In this document: positions 1-10,740 of the stretch, piece by piece
Layout: every line of letters starts with the position of its first letter
Position numbering within the stretch: position 1 is the stretch's first letter
NCBI GenBank assembly: GCA_026168455.1
Contig: CM047431.1
Span: 54,800,539-54,864,538, forward strand
Source of the DNA: Theocolax elegans
Taxonomy: Eukaryota > Arthropoda > Insecta > Hymenoptera > Cerocephalidae
DNA length: 64,000 nucleotides
Direction: 5' to 3'
Notes under the pieces: generated by a model
Seen by the model: the letters and a program-made list of their open reading frames with translations, nothing else
The model's database searches: none
What the model was told of the DNA's origin: nothing
Position numbers and translations under genes: made by a program

Positions 1-168
1 CAGTATAAATAAAACATAAAAATTCTTGGTAAAAGATTAGTGATCGTCTAGTATACTATTCCTAGAGTTTATTGATTAAATAAAAAGATGTTTTGCGAAT
101 TTAGTTACACAAATGTCTGAAAATCATCAGAAAAATAACTGGTATAATTTTTTTGAATAATTATTTTG

Positions 169-1004
169 TACACTGAGAGAAAGGAATATTTGTGAGAAAG
201 AAATTGTGCATTTGTTACTAAAAATTTACATTGACTTGTAACAAAACATATATTTCTTTGATATTAACACGAAGTTCTTAACTATTAAGATTTTAGATAA
301 TTTTAGAACTGCGTTTTTGTAAAGAAATAATTCTTAACAGTTAATGAATGCAATCTTGTATATAAAACGTTACGATAATATTTAATATTAAGGGGGTATA
401 CTCAATTTTTGATGATTAATTAATAAAAAAGTAGACCGTATGTGAAAAAATAAGAGAAGTATAGCGCCTTCGTTTATTGACAATCTAACTGGTGCTGAAT
501 TTTAGATTAAAATATTATTGCGTTTTCGAGAAAAGTCTTACCAAAAATATCAAATTTTTTCACCTTGTTGAGGTTAGGTTCACATTTTTGGTAAGACTTT
601 TCTCAAAAACGCAATATAATTTTAATCTGAAATTTCAGGCACACAGTTATATTATTCATAAACGAAGGCGCCTCTTCTCTTACTTTTTCACATACTGTTT
701 TATTTACAAATTTATTACTAATAATCACGATTGCCGATAAGGTAGGGAGGATAAATATTGACTATGGCACCCCGTTAACTCAATGTGCATATTATGTACA
801 TAAATATTATTGTACAAAAGAAAATTGTACATAAATAAAATTATATCAGATTAGTAACGAAATAATGTGTATTAATAATTACATCTTAGTAGGCATTAAC
901 AGTTAATACTTGACTCTTGTAATTTTGAACACAAAATAGAAATGAATGAAAGTTTAACTGTTAAGAAACGTCAATTGACTCAAATATTCCTTTCTCTCAG
1001 GGTA
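169..1004. mobile_element. MITE with TACMCTGAGAG ends, interrupted by a second MITE
   Basis: The ends form inverted repeats. CTGAGAGAAAGGAATATTTG (173-192) is matched exactly by its complement at 981-1000, and the match extends outward to TACAC / TACCC, giving about 24 bp. The element has no coding capacity, so it is non-autonomous and would have been moved by a transposase encoded elsewhere. A TTAA-type hairpin element (392-774) is inserted inside; without it the host is about 450 bp. A shorter relative lies at 18384-18641 and shares both ends and internal words such as TTAACAGTTAA. I see no clear target duplication (flanks TTTTG and GATAA), so the superfamily is unassigned. Confidence 0.75.
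392..774. mobile_element. TTAA-flanked hairpin MITE, copy 1
   Basis: TTAA lies immediately on both sides (388-391 and 775-778), the target duplication typical of piggyBac-type transposases. The ends are GGGGGTATACTCA and, inverted, CGGGGTGCCATAGTCA. Nearly the whole element is two complementary arms: the block from about 505 to 549 (AGATTAAAATATTATTGCG then AAAAGTCTTACCAAAAAT) pairs with about 585-634 across a loop of roughly 35 bases. The 82-residue open frame across it is only arm sequence. A second, very similar copy is at 35741-36119, so the family probably moved fairly recently. The element is inserted in the older 169-1004 MITE. Confidence 0.85.
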
Positions 1005-2092
1005 GATAATACAGTGAAATAAAAAAAATGGAAAGTATTACTAGATATTTAATAGGTAATTTTCAGTTTCGAAAAGTTTGTGAATATTATATTAACAATA
1101 AGAATTGTTCAGTGCTGTATAAGCAATTCATTTAATCAAATGTTAGCTTAGTGTACAGAAATTTTGTTAAATAATACGTTGACCAGACAAATAGAAATTC
1201 ACGGTGCTGTTTGTATAAATAGATAATAAATATTTAAATATGTTATCTCTATCTTTTTACGTTTTCTTTGAAAATGTATGTAGTATACTCGAGTAATTAA
1301 ACGGAATTGTAACAAAAAATGTGTAATCCGTGATTAGAAGCAGCAATGTTAGTCGAACGATTGAACAATCTAAATATTCGAAATATTTTGCGTGATCATC
1401 GATGAATAACCGGAGTAACGAGTCGTAATTATTCGAGGTAGATCGAAGTTATATCCGGTGTGATATATCGAGGAGTGCATTAACTTGTCCTCAGAGACGT
1501 TTGAGATGGTTATAGAGGGTGGATTTTCTCTGGCTAGAGCGAGTAACAGTCGAAATCTATCCGCCGCAGGTGGGCTCCCGCCTCGTTATTTGGTTCAGTG
1601 CCCATGTATACTCGTAACCTCGGTAATAATTATCCGCTGGTCAGGTCGTTGCCGCCGCTCCTCCAGCCCGAGAGACCAGACGGTTAATTAATACGAGTCA
1701 AATGCCGACTTGCGGCGCATAATCTCACTCTATCCCCTCTCTCCCTCTCTCTGCTCCACCGGGGTCTCTCTTGTCCTCTACCACACCCTCATCCCGCTCA
1801 TATTTACCCCCCCCCCCCTTCCCCTTTCTCCAAGCTCTTTTTGTTTCATCGCTCCCTTTATGCCAACAGGATCAGCTGATTCTCGTGATTGAACCAATTT
1901 ACCTCGACATTGTTCTTTTCTCTCTCTTTCTCACTTTTTACGCTTTTTTTTTAATTAATTACCTCATTTACAGACCCATTGATACTTTAATTTACAATTA
2001 ATCGTTCATTCTTTTACATAGTTTCACAATGTGTTGTTAAGCACATACGTCGAAACCTAAATTTCCGTCATTATTTTATTTATTTACGTGTG
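1005..2092. other. Unassigned DNA with a G+C-richer block and pyrimidine runs
   Basis: No gene is recognisable. From about 1480 to 1860 the sequence is richer in G+C than its surroundings, contains CT-rich strings and a run of C near 1808-1819, and is open for 60-76 codons in several frames. The translations are arginine/serine/proline strings typical of chance frames. A promoter or non-coding exon is possible but nothing decides it. Confidence 0.4.
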
Positions 2093-2150
2093 TCGAGAAA
2101 TAAATTTTCTCGGCGTTTCGATCCATCAGACTTTTGTACTTATCATCAGG
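2093..2150 (-). repeat. Penelope-like terminal-repeat fragment with a degenerate hammerhead-like core
   Basis: On the minus strand CTGATGA (2149-2143) is followed 23 bases later by GAAAC (2119-2115), the order of the hammerhead ribozyme core. Just downstream, CGAGAAA and TTTCTCG form a perfect 7-bp hairpin with a five-base loop, and then AATAAATAAAAT follows. A similar arrangement occurs at 53365-53405. Hammerhead motifs of this kind are known from the terminal repeats of Penelope-like retroelements. Here the segment between the two core boxes does not fold into a clean stem II, so this copy is probably inactive. The assignment is by motif only. Confidence 0.35.
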
Positions 2151-4713
2151 CTGCACCCGTTAATTTTTAATAATTTGAACGTGGTTAGTGGATTAGCGTT
2201 AGTGCCGGTTTATAGCGACAATTTTTTTTAAGGGTGTTTTTCAAAATGTTTCAAATCTTCTTCGTGGCTTTCTTCAAATTTTTATATTGATAATTTAAAC
2301 ATCACTTTTTGATTGGTAAATCAAATTGGTGGATCTCTGTAACTTAAATCTGATTTATTAACGGTTCGTTAGGTTGAACATGAATAGTACAGTAATCGAA
2401 AGATGCACTTACGACAAATGAATATATATATTACTATTAATACACCATGTATTTTTCACATAAAAGAAATTTTCTATTTTTCGATCGCAAGAAATAATTA
2501 AGCGAGAAAAATTGGAAAATTCGACAAATAAAAGTAAAAATTATAAAATATTAAATATAAAAGAAAATATTAAAAACCAGCTGTATACACGTTAACAGGG
2601 TTTGAAAAAGCTTAAATAAAAAAAAATATTAAAACAATGAAGAGGATAAAATATGCAGTTTATACATATAAAAGATAGTTTTAGACATTATACTCAATTA
2701 ATATATAGATCTTTAAACTTTGCAAAATACTTTTTCAATTTTTATAGATTATAGTATCAAATAAAATAGATAATAAAAGTAAAACAATCGGAATCACCAC
2801 TTTTAATAAGAAGTGGAATTTGAAAGTTTTATTTTATTAAGAAATTAAGTGTTTTGCTTAATTTTCACTTGCACGCGATCTATAATTATTAACTTTTACC
2901 TTCTTTGCGTAAACTTAATGTTAATGTGAATATATCCAGATTGAATATAACTTAGAATTGAACAAAGAAATGAAAACGTACGTGTAAAGGTCAATTCGGG
3001 ATAGAAAGATTGGATCATAAGCCACGGTAATCTACATTTCGAAATACCGAAGCGCGTCATAAATTCTTGAAAAAACGAAAGTCTAAATTGAACGTACACA
3101 AAGTGACGTCGGAACGCTCGTTCGGACAGTCACGAGGGTCTTTCTTACTCGGTTAGTGGCGCTAGCATGCCACTTTATTTAATTTTCGCGTATGTATGTG
3201 TACGTGCGTGCACGCGATCGCGCTTACGCTGATTATTCTTATCGGTAATTATAATCACGTTGAACAGTGATAAGAACGATTAGGCATTGGGTTCGTGTTT
3301 TCTTTTTCTTTTTTTTTCTTTTCAGCGTATCGCGGTGTACTCGGTGAATCCGAAAAAAATAGTTTCTTCAATGAAGTAAATTAATTCGATAATTAGCGTG
3401 GGTTTCGTCTCAAAATACACCAACTCGGAAGATCGACGAGTAGCACGCGATAACCTATATCCCATAGCAAATCGTTTAATTTAATCGAACGGCTCTCACA
3501 AAGACGCGCTTTGGTATTTTAGTGGTAAATTTAACGTTGATGCACGATCACACACAACTTCGCACATCGGTGTGATTTAATCAAATTGATCAGACGAAAT
3601 TCCTTAGCGTTAGTATCAAATTAAATTAAAAGATATTTCGTTCCGTGATGCTCGATGCTGCGGTACTCCTGGATTTTCCAACTACGGTTTATCAAACGTA
3701 GAAAAATTGAAAGATGAAAAATAATTACGCAAGTTTCGTCGGGTGGGATATTCTCTCGATAATTGTACGTCGGTCTGTGGTGTATCCTCCAACCTTTTAC
3801 CTTCCATTGTCTTTTTTTTTTGTTTTTTTTTTTGTTATCTTCTTTTCGGTCGAAATCGACAGCGATTTTACTTGCGGCTACGTACGTACGCGGTTAGCCG
3901 CGAGGTGTACAACAGCACCACTAGCAGTAGCAGCGCCAGCCGTCGAATACCGGATTAGCTTGGTATTTGGCTGATGGATCCGAGCCGAGCAATCGACGCT
4001 TTTTCCGCGTTCACGCAAAAAGCACAGACCGTCCAGATTCTATCGGGTTATTATTGTTTTCCTTTTGCCTCTCCTTCATTAAAGGAACTCCGGATCGACG
4101 TGTTTTTGACAACCTCTCGTTTTCTCTCCTACGTTATAATATGCCCCTCGATCGTACGAAGATATACGTATAAGTCAGACGATCTCGTTTCGTTTGATTA
4201 CCAACGTTAACCTTTTCCTCGACTCTCGATTACTCGTCTTCTCAATTGTTATCGCTATTAATTAATTAATATTTCTCGTGTATCGCTTATCAAATCCTAG
4301 TTTATGTAGAAAATTTAAATCGTAGAAAAATTCATACATTTTATTACATCGAGAATATTGTCAACTTGGGGCCAAACTCCCTTTCTCAACTTGCATTTTA
4401 ACCGCGGAATTGATAACGTTGCTTCTCTAGAACAACCACTGCGGCTTTCAACTTTACGTCTGTGTTTTCTCGCGAAAACTTACTCAATAAAACTTTTGAA
4501 AGACTAATCTATTACACGGGACTTTCAGACATTCTGGAAGCATTGAACAAAAAAAAAGATGTATCGATTCATTGATACCAGGAAGGGAAATCTTATTTTC
4601 AAATTATTTTATTTAAAGTAATAATATTATACGTGCGCGTACACTTTCCAAATTTCAAAAGAAAAAAAAGAAATATTTTTAAGTAATTTTAGTTGTTTTT
4701 CCGAGTTCTTCCG
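2151..4713. other. No recognisable feature
   Basis: A+T-rich DNA to about 3100, then a stretch to about 4200 with more balanced composition (for example 3110-3240 and 3880-4010). Two short frames near 3714-3974 run through a poly-T tract and do not look like protein. I see no RNA gene, repeat with clear ends, or promoter I could defend. Confidence 0.5.
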
Positions 4714-4942
4714 TACCCTGAGAAACACGGTATATATTTAAAATTATTATATTTTGTAGTAACGCGAGGATAGACACTTATTATCATAATTTTCCTTACG
4801 ATTTATAGTAATTATAGTAATTTTTTGCAACATTTATGGAAATAATTACTATACTATTCTAATAACTACTGTACATATAACAAAAATTACAATAATCATA
4901 ATATGGCTGTATTTAATAGGAAACATTTTTTTCTTCAGTGTA
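4714..4942. mobile_element. Possible small MITE with TACMCTGA ends
   Basis: The left end TACCCTGAGAAACA and the inverted right end TACACTGAAGAAAA resemble the ends of the 169-1004 element. Inside, TAGTAATTATAGTAATTT (about 4807-4824) is complementary to the sequence around 4845-4862, giving a hairpin. At about 229 bp with no open frame this fits a decayed non-autonomous element. The end match is imperfect and no target duplication is evident. Confidence 0.4.
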
Positions 4943-5298
4943 TAGAAAACAAAATTAAGTGATTTTAATAATAAAATATTCGTTTGAATGTATTTGATAA
5001 AGAAGATATTTGATTGAAATAAATAAATAGATTTATTGTAAATATATAGTAAAATCTTAACATTGGAATATCAAACAATTAATAAGATGCATAGTTTTTT
5101 TTTAATTTTGCCTTTCATTAACATTGCTATAAAGGTAAAAAATTGTTGATTAAATTTTTTTTTATTTACATCGTTCGATATTTTTAATTTAGAAAATAGA
5201 TAAATATTCAAACTAATGAATTTTCTATTTGTTATTTTAGTAATCTTACCATAAAAAAACAAATGAAATGTAAAGGATTCGCGATAGAGTGTTTAAAA

Positions 5299-5693
5299 TT
5301 AATTAATGTAACCAAAGTAACTAGTCAATTGGTCGATCGTTACAAAATCCTGTTTTTCAACGGCAACAGTTATTACTCGTCCATTATTCATGTAGATACG
5401 AAAAGTTGTAGGTATAATTGTCGACTTACAAAACGTTAATATTACGCATTGTACTGTTACGGTTAACGGATTGCTTAATCTCCATGATGAATTATTTAAA
5501 ACGTAATAATACCTCGGTGGAGGCAAGAAGTTGTTCAATTTTAGTGCAACGGTTATCGAAGTCATATCGATAAACGGAAGATTTGAATATGCATACACAT
5601 ATTTCTCACTTTGTAAAGAAAATAAATTATTTTTCTTTCTTCGTATAACGAGGTAATCATCGGGTTCGCAATCGTAACAATTTGAATGCGCCA
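5299..5693 (-). CDS. Candidate terminal coding exon, unknown protein
   Basis: This frame is open for about 131 codons and ends in TAA at 5299-5301. Its 5' edge looks like a splice acceptor: reading the minus strand, CTAAT (a branch-point-like word), a pyrimidine-rich CATCTTACTTTAC and AG (5695-5694) come just before TGGCGC. If spliced there, one base of the first codon comes from an upstream exon that I cannot place. The product has mixed, protein-like composition, including NCYDCEPDDYLVIRRKKN near the start, LPPPRYYYVLNNSSW in the middle and QLTSYFGYIN at the end. There is no obvious signal peptide or membrane span. An AATAAA lies about 130 bases beyond the stop (5166-5161). I recognise no family; a chance frame of this length is possible in 64 kb. 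Confidence 0.3.
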
Positions 5694-5696
5694 CTC

Positions 5697-6265
5697 GTAA
5701 AGTAAGATGTTAATTAGAAAGTGTGCAATAGATTCGTAGAATAATAAAAATAAGAGATGGGCGTCCGGAATGCAACTTCCGTGTTTTTAATCTTATCTTT
5801 GAGTGTGCGTGTGTATAGATATATAAATATCGTGCGACCGCGATCGAAGATTAATACTGGTAAAGGAGAGTTGGGTTGTACGTCAAAAATTCCCATAGCA
5901 CCTTCGGATAATGGATACATATCCATTCGAGATCTAGAGGGACTCTTCTACCCACCACGAAATTGGCTTCGTATTCTTCGTTACCGTCTAGTTTCACTCT
6001 CCCCCCTCGTTTGCACTCGATTGGTTGCCTAGATTGTCTTCTCCCTTTTCCTTGTTTACATATTATTGGTTCTGTAATGTCACTTTTGTAATATTACCCT
6101 ACTACCAACAGTTGTACAGTTTACTCTAAACCATTCCGATTCGATATTCAATTTCATTTTCATCTCTCTCTCTCTCTTCCTTATGTATATTGATCTATTT
6201 CAATCGAGACATTTATATATGTATAATTTTTCCAAATCTTATTGGATAATTATTGTAATCTGCGG
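5697..6265. other. No assigned feature; upstream side of the candidate exon
   Basis: On the minus strand two overlapping frames between about 6100 and 5714 read like natural protein for short stretches. One runs through VKLDGNEEYEANFVVGRR and the other starts MDMYPLSEGAMGIF (5926). Neither joins the 5693 acceptor in phase through a convincing GT donor, so I do not call an exon. A CT microsatellite lies near 6163-6178. Confidence 0.3.
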
Positions 6266-6269
6266 TTAA

Positions 6270-6775
6270 GGGGAGTCCGTAGAGTATAGTTGAATATATC
6301 ACCACTCGAAAATTTGCGAGAAGAAGTGGCGCTGCCGTCAGATAGGCTGAGTTGATATTCGACAACAATTTTGGACAATTAAAAAAAAATAGAGTCTTTA
6401 CCACACAAAATCAAAGTTGAGCGCCATAGCTATTGATGTAATGATTAATTACATATTACTTAGCTGATCGAAAAGTCAGTATTTTTGACGAATAGTGATA
6501 AGTGCGAAGTGACTTCGGTATGTGTTCTCAGAATTGATTCGTACTTCTCGCTATTCGTCGAAAATACTGACTTTTCGATCAGGTAAGCAATATGTAATTA
6601 ATCATTACATCAATAGCTATGGCGCTCAACTCTGATTTTGTGTGGTAAAAACTCTATTTCCTTTAAATGTTCATAATTATTGTCGAATATGAACTCAGCT
6701 TATCTGACGGCAGCGCCACTTTTGCTCGCAAAATTTCGGGTGGCGAATTTTTGAAGCTATCGGTACAGACTCCCC
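6270..6775. mobile_element. TTAA-flanked long-hairpin MITE
   Basis: Perfect TTAA duplications (6266-6269 and 6776-6779) bound a 506-bp element whose ends are GGGGAGTCCGTA and, inverted, GGGGAGTCTGTACCG. The two halves are complementary almost throughout. Examples are GTGGCGCTGCCGTCAGAT against its complement near 6700-6720, and CTGATCGAAAAGTCAGTATT (from about 6462) against about 6563-6583, around a loop near 6495-6555. It has no coding capacity. The TTAA duplication points to piggyBac-type mobilisation. A transcript would fold into a long double-stranded hairpin. Confidence 0.85.
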
Positions 6776-6779
6776 TTAA

Positions 6780-7475
6780 GTATAAACCATAGAAATTATT
6801 TAAAAATGCCTTTATAACATTTTGTGAAAGTTCTTAAGTTTCGGATACATTGACTAAAATCTTATGTTTGCAACAAAAACTATATCATTTATATTAGATT
6901 CAAGTTAGATTGGCATAAAAAATGTATTTAATTTAAATAAAATTTTATTCTCATATATTTAACAAAATCTTTGATGGAATAAAATAATTTCTAGGTATAG
7001 ATATTTGAAGAAATAACATATAATTTAAAACTACCCAAATGTTCTGGGTAAAATGATAACGTTCGTGTGTGCCTGTAATTTTTGTTCAGAATTTTAATCA
7101 TAGTGGCCCTGCAATTTTATAAAAACAATCTTTAATTCGATTTGTTTGTACATTGAAAGAAGATAAACGAAGAATTCGATTTAAGTTGTTTAATCTGATA
7201 TATTTCGATTTGCTGATTACGATCAGTATCGCGACTAAAACTGACGAAATTCAGATTTTCATCATCGTGAAAACCAAGATGCAAATAATGTTCGGTAAAT
7301 CTCTTTTATTTAAATATATTATCTCTCCCTTTCCGAATAAAATGTAGAACCATAATTTTCATGGATTCTACAATTTGCATTTATAAGATATTGTAATCTT
7401 TTCAACTTTTACGTTAATACATCGATGAATGTGACAAAATTAGCTAAGCGGTCAAATAAAATTCACGTATAATCG
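6780..7475. other. No recognisable feature
   Basis: A+T-rich sequence without repeats with ends or RNA genes that I can identify. The 64-codon frame near 7153-7347 is of the length expected by chance. Confidence 0.5.
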
Positions 7476-7545
7476 GGCTCACCCATCCAATGATAACCAA
7501 TGCTGGATATGCAGCTTAATTTCGATAGCCTCAGGAAAAATTAGT
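7476..7545 (-). repeat. 5S rRNA-like fragment (pseudogene or decayed 5S-derived SINE)
   Basis: On the minus strand TCGAAATTAAGCTGC is followed at the right distance by TTGGTTATCATTGGATGGG and TGAG. These match the internal control region of animal 5S rRNA (GAAGTTAAGC ... GGTTAGTACTTGGATGGGTGAC), including the box C core TTGGATGGGTGA. The 5' third of 5S is not clearly preserved, and the sequence after TGAG does not continue as 5S. It is therefore a relic rather than a working 5S gene. It is more diverged than the 5S-derived element at 19788-20199 and has no evident flanking repeats. Confidence 0.5.
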
Positions 7546-7824
7546 GTCCCATCGAAATTTGATCCTGCGTTTATTAAATATACGCCGCGAAACCCCTATT
7601 TGAATATGGTAAATTATTTCAAGAGGAACTCGCGATTCGATGTTTAAATAAAATCGTCGGTTAACGTAGTTGCGGTTACGCGCTTTTTTAACGCATCAAA
7701 TAAAACTACACAAATTGATAAATGATATATATTTCAAACAAGTGCATTCTGTAATTCTCTAAAAAAATAAACACTAATAAAGAACTAAGATTCTTAAGAA
7801 TTTTTCAAATTATCGAGTAATTCG

Positions 7825-7825
<1 letters not shown>

Positions 7826-7867
<42 letters not shown>
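7826..7867. repeat. (TA)n microsatellite
   Basis: Uninterrupted TA dinucleotides for about 42 bases. Confidence 0.97.
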
Positions 7868-7868
<1 letters not shown>

Positions 7869-9475
7869 GTACGCATCTTTGGTAAGAAGCGTAATATGAA
7901 AAATTCCATTCAAGGAGCAAGTGAAAAAGGAAGAAGAATAAAAAAAAGCAACATGTTGAAATAAACGGTAACCGCTGTTGTTCGCGCACTTTGAGAAACT
8001 CGTTAAAGCATCCGCGCAACAAAAAAAAAGATGGAAAATGTCAAAGCCCGCTTTACGATGTTATTTTGCAATGTTCGATCCGGGAAAATCCGAGAAGAGG
8101 ACAAGCCGAAACGAGGAGCTTCTCAAGCTTCCGGTGTGTTATTCTAAGCTCGCGGTACTTTTTAACGTACCTTTGTGCTATATATTCCTTAGCACGCGAG
8201 TGCGCGTTATTTTCTAATAAATGAGTCACAGCGATGCGAAATACGTCCTCCTCTCTCTCTCTCTCTCTCTCTTCTTCTTCTTCTTCCTCCTTGTAGGATC
8301 GAAATTCTGAAAATTCCGTGAGCGCAGTTACTTTCTCCCTTTTGCGTTGGAGATTCAACGCGCCGACGGATTTTTATAAAAAGAAAAATGTAAGCGCCAC
8401 CGTACGACGAACGGTTGCCGGTGCTGCTGCTGCTTCTACTCCTTATTCTTTTCTTCCTTTTTTTGCCACTTCTTTTCTCCTTTCGTCTCTCGTCTTCGAT
8501 GTCGTCGTGGCAGAGGGAAATATTCATCGACGTTTAAAGGCTACCGTTTCTTTATCCAAGAGAGAGCTCGCTCGCTTCGAGATATGAAAAGAATATTCGT
8601 CCTTACGTCTATATCCGAGTCAAAGTACGTTTTATCTCGTAAATAGAAATATTTAACCCGATACGCCGTACCCAAATAAAAATTATTTGTTTTACATTCT
8701 TGTCGGCGACGTTCTAATATTCATCTTATTTGTTACTTATCCACCAAATCAATACGTCTTGATAAAATATAATAATACTAATAATACATTTTCTAAATTT
8801 TCAATTTAAATCAAGTCTCTATTTACGTATGTGATATGGTAACGGCGCTTGAACAACCACAAAATAGAGCGTTCCTGCGTAAAAAAAATTAATTTAATAT
8901 AAGTGATTTTCCTAATAGTTGATAAAAAGAAACCTTATTTTATCAAGTATTAGCTGAAAAATGATCTCTTTTTAATCAATATCGAAGCCAAAGATGCTAA
9001 ATATTTCTCACGATAAATGTTTGTATAATCTTGTAAATTAATTACACTTGATATTTTCATATTTTTTGAGAATAGCATTGTAAATGGACGAAAAAGGAAA
9101 ATTTATTTGAAAATGAAGTGTTAACGGCGTAATTTTGGATAAAATTAATTAAAACTGTAATAAATTGTGCAAAGATGTTAAACGTACTGTAACTGTTAGA
9201 CAGCGTTAATATAAAGAAAAGGCTAGTTAAACACATTTTTACGAGTTAAAAGTAGTTTGAAAAATAAGTTTGAATGTACGTAAACGGAGCGGGGGGAGGC
9301 GTGAACCATAAAACCGAGTAGACACGTAAGAGAGAAGAAGGTAAGATCACCAAATTTCGCCGAAGCTACGAGGCGAATAAATCATTATCAATCTGATTAA
9401 AAACGCAGAGAAGGCCGTAAAATGTAGCTCGTAAAACGTGCGACGCGATTCGTAGGTGACGAGTAAGTAAAAATC
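7868..9475. other. No gene; CT/TTC tract at 8250-8286
   Basis: The frames at 7978-8587 on both strands overlap a CT and TTC tract (about 8250-8286) and encode low-complexity arginine/glutamate or serine strings, so they are not supported as genes. The rest to 9475 is A+T-rich and featureless to me. Confidence 0.5.
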
Positions 9476-9499
9476 GTTTGGGCTTGAACGACGCCGAAG

Positions 9500-9692
9500 A
9501 GGAGAGAGAGAGGAGAGAGGAGAGAGGAGAGAGGAGCGAGGTAACCGTACGACGATACTTACGCTTTATATCGGAGGGTGGAAGGGAGAGGGAGGGGGGG
9601 GGGCAGGGTGGTGGAGCGAGGAGAAGAGCTGTTAAAAAGTGGCAAGGGGGCGGAATGAGCGAGGGAGGAGTGGAGGAGAGGGAGAAGCGATA
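9500..9692 (+). repeat. Purine-rich GAGAGGA repeat block with a G-quadruplex motif
   Basis: The plus strand is almost pure G/A: a GAGAGGA minisatellite at about 9500-9537, then G-runs from 9576 to 9608 (GGG TGGAA GGG AGA GGG A G-run CA GGG). Four or more closely spaced runs of at least three G satisfy the standard intramolecular G-quadruplex pattern. The 71-codon frame through it (Glu/Arg/Gly) is compositional, not a gene. Confidence 0.8.
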
Positions 9693-9840
9693 GAATATTC
9701 CGAAAGGGGTAGGGTTGGTGCTGCTGGAATATGCGCGTCTCGATAATACAATTTACGGTCGCGAACGACGAGCGTCGCCAGGAGGGGTGGTCGGCTGGTG
9801 GGTTCTATAAATTTTTATGGTGATCAGCTAGGTGGTTCGT

Positions 9841-9910
9841 ATATACGTATACCTATACCTATACCCATACCTATATCCATACCTATATATATACATATAT
9901 ATATATATAG
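9841..9910. repeat. TATACC hexamer repeat running into (TA)n
   Basis: TATACC-like units follow one another with single-base changes (TATACC, CATACC, TATATC) from about 9846, then TATATA to 9909. It is a simple-sequence repeat and explains the Ile/Pro repeat in the frame that crosses it. Confidence 0.85.
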
Positions 9911-10064
9911 CCATGAGCGTATTTACGTGTATATATGCATTTCCGCGATCTATGGGTTGAGCGAGCGGATGCCGAGCAATGGGAATTACGAAGGACGAAG
10001 AGATTGTAAACGTGGTTGGAATCGAACGGGCGAACAATATCGTTTTGTTACCTTGTCGATCGGA

Positions 10065-10090
10065 TCTCTCTCTCTCTCTCTCTCTCTCTC
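10065..10090. repeat. (TC)n microsatellite
   Basis: Thirteen TC dinucleotides in a row. Confidence 0.95.
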
Positions 10091-10449
10091 CCACTCCACC
10101 TGTCTAGTAGAGCGCAAGCTGCTCCTTGTAAACAATCCCAATTGTTTGTTGTTTCTATTGGCCGAGGAAAAAAAATTTTTATGCGCAATGCCAATTTCAT
10201 TCGTATTATTATCGATATATGTATAACGGATGGCATTGATTGTCTATTGTCGTATCAGGTTATTTCCCATTCATTGGTATGCGCGTGCATGTCTACCTAT
10301 ACAGAACACTCCACATTTTGTAATTCGGTTAGATTTCGAGAATATTTTTTTTTGTTTGAATGGGCACAGCAGTAATACTAAACTATTTTCGTGCTTTTGA
10401 ATTAACAGTATCTCGGAATCATCGTATAGGTATTTTTACTATTTATGTA

Positions 10450-10740
10450 TACTAGATGTCGATCAAGGCTCGCTACGCGCGCCGCGACTTTTTCGGTTTT
10501 CTCTTACACAGACATAACCTCCTTATAACAAACAATCACGAATCATGATAGAAGCAACATTCGCTCATTCCTATTTCATTCACATAATTTCGAGATTGAG
10601 TTACAATTTTCAAGATTATAGTTGAGGTATGAAATTGATACAATAATATATTAGCTCGAATAGATCAAGTTTTTCATTGTAATTTTCGAGATTCTCGAAT
10701 GTTATTTTTATATCATGGATCGCTACGCGCGACTACCGCA
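10450..10740. repeat. Direct repeat of a CGCTACGCGCG module
   Basis: GATCAAGGCTCGCTACGCGC (from about 10460) and GATCGCTACGCGCGACTACC (from about 10719) carry the same CGCTACGCGCG core, each followed by a T-run and CGGTTT or CGATTA. The block starts in ATACTAGATG. Short G+C-rich palindromic words of this kind occur near the termini of non-autonomous elements such as Helitrons, but I see no diagnostic TC...CTRR termini. It is called only as a dispersed-type repeat. Confidence 0.3.

Noticed and set aside
5714..5926. Upstream exon for the 5299-5693 candidate
   Set aside because: Short stretches look protein-like in two frames, but no GT donor gives the phase needed at the 5693 acceptor, and the two frames compete.
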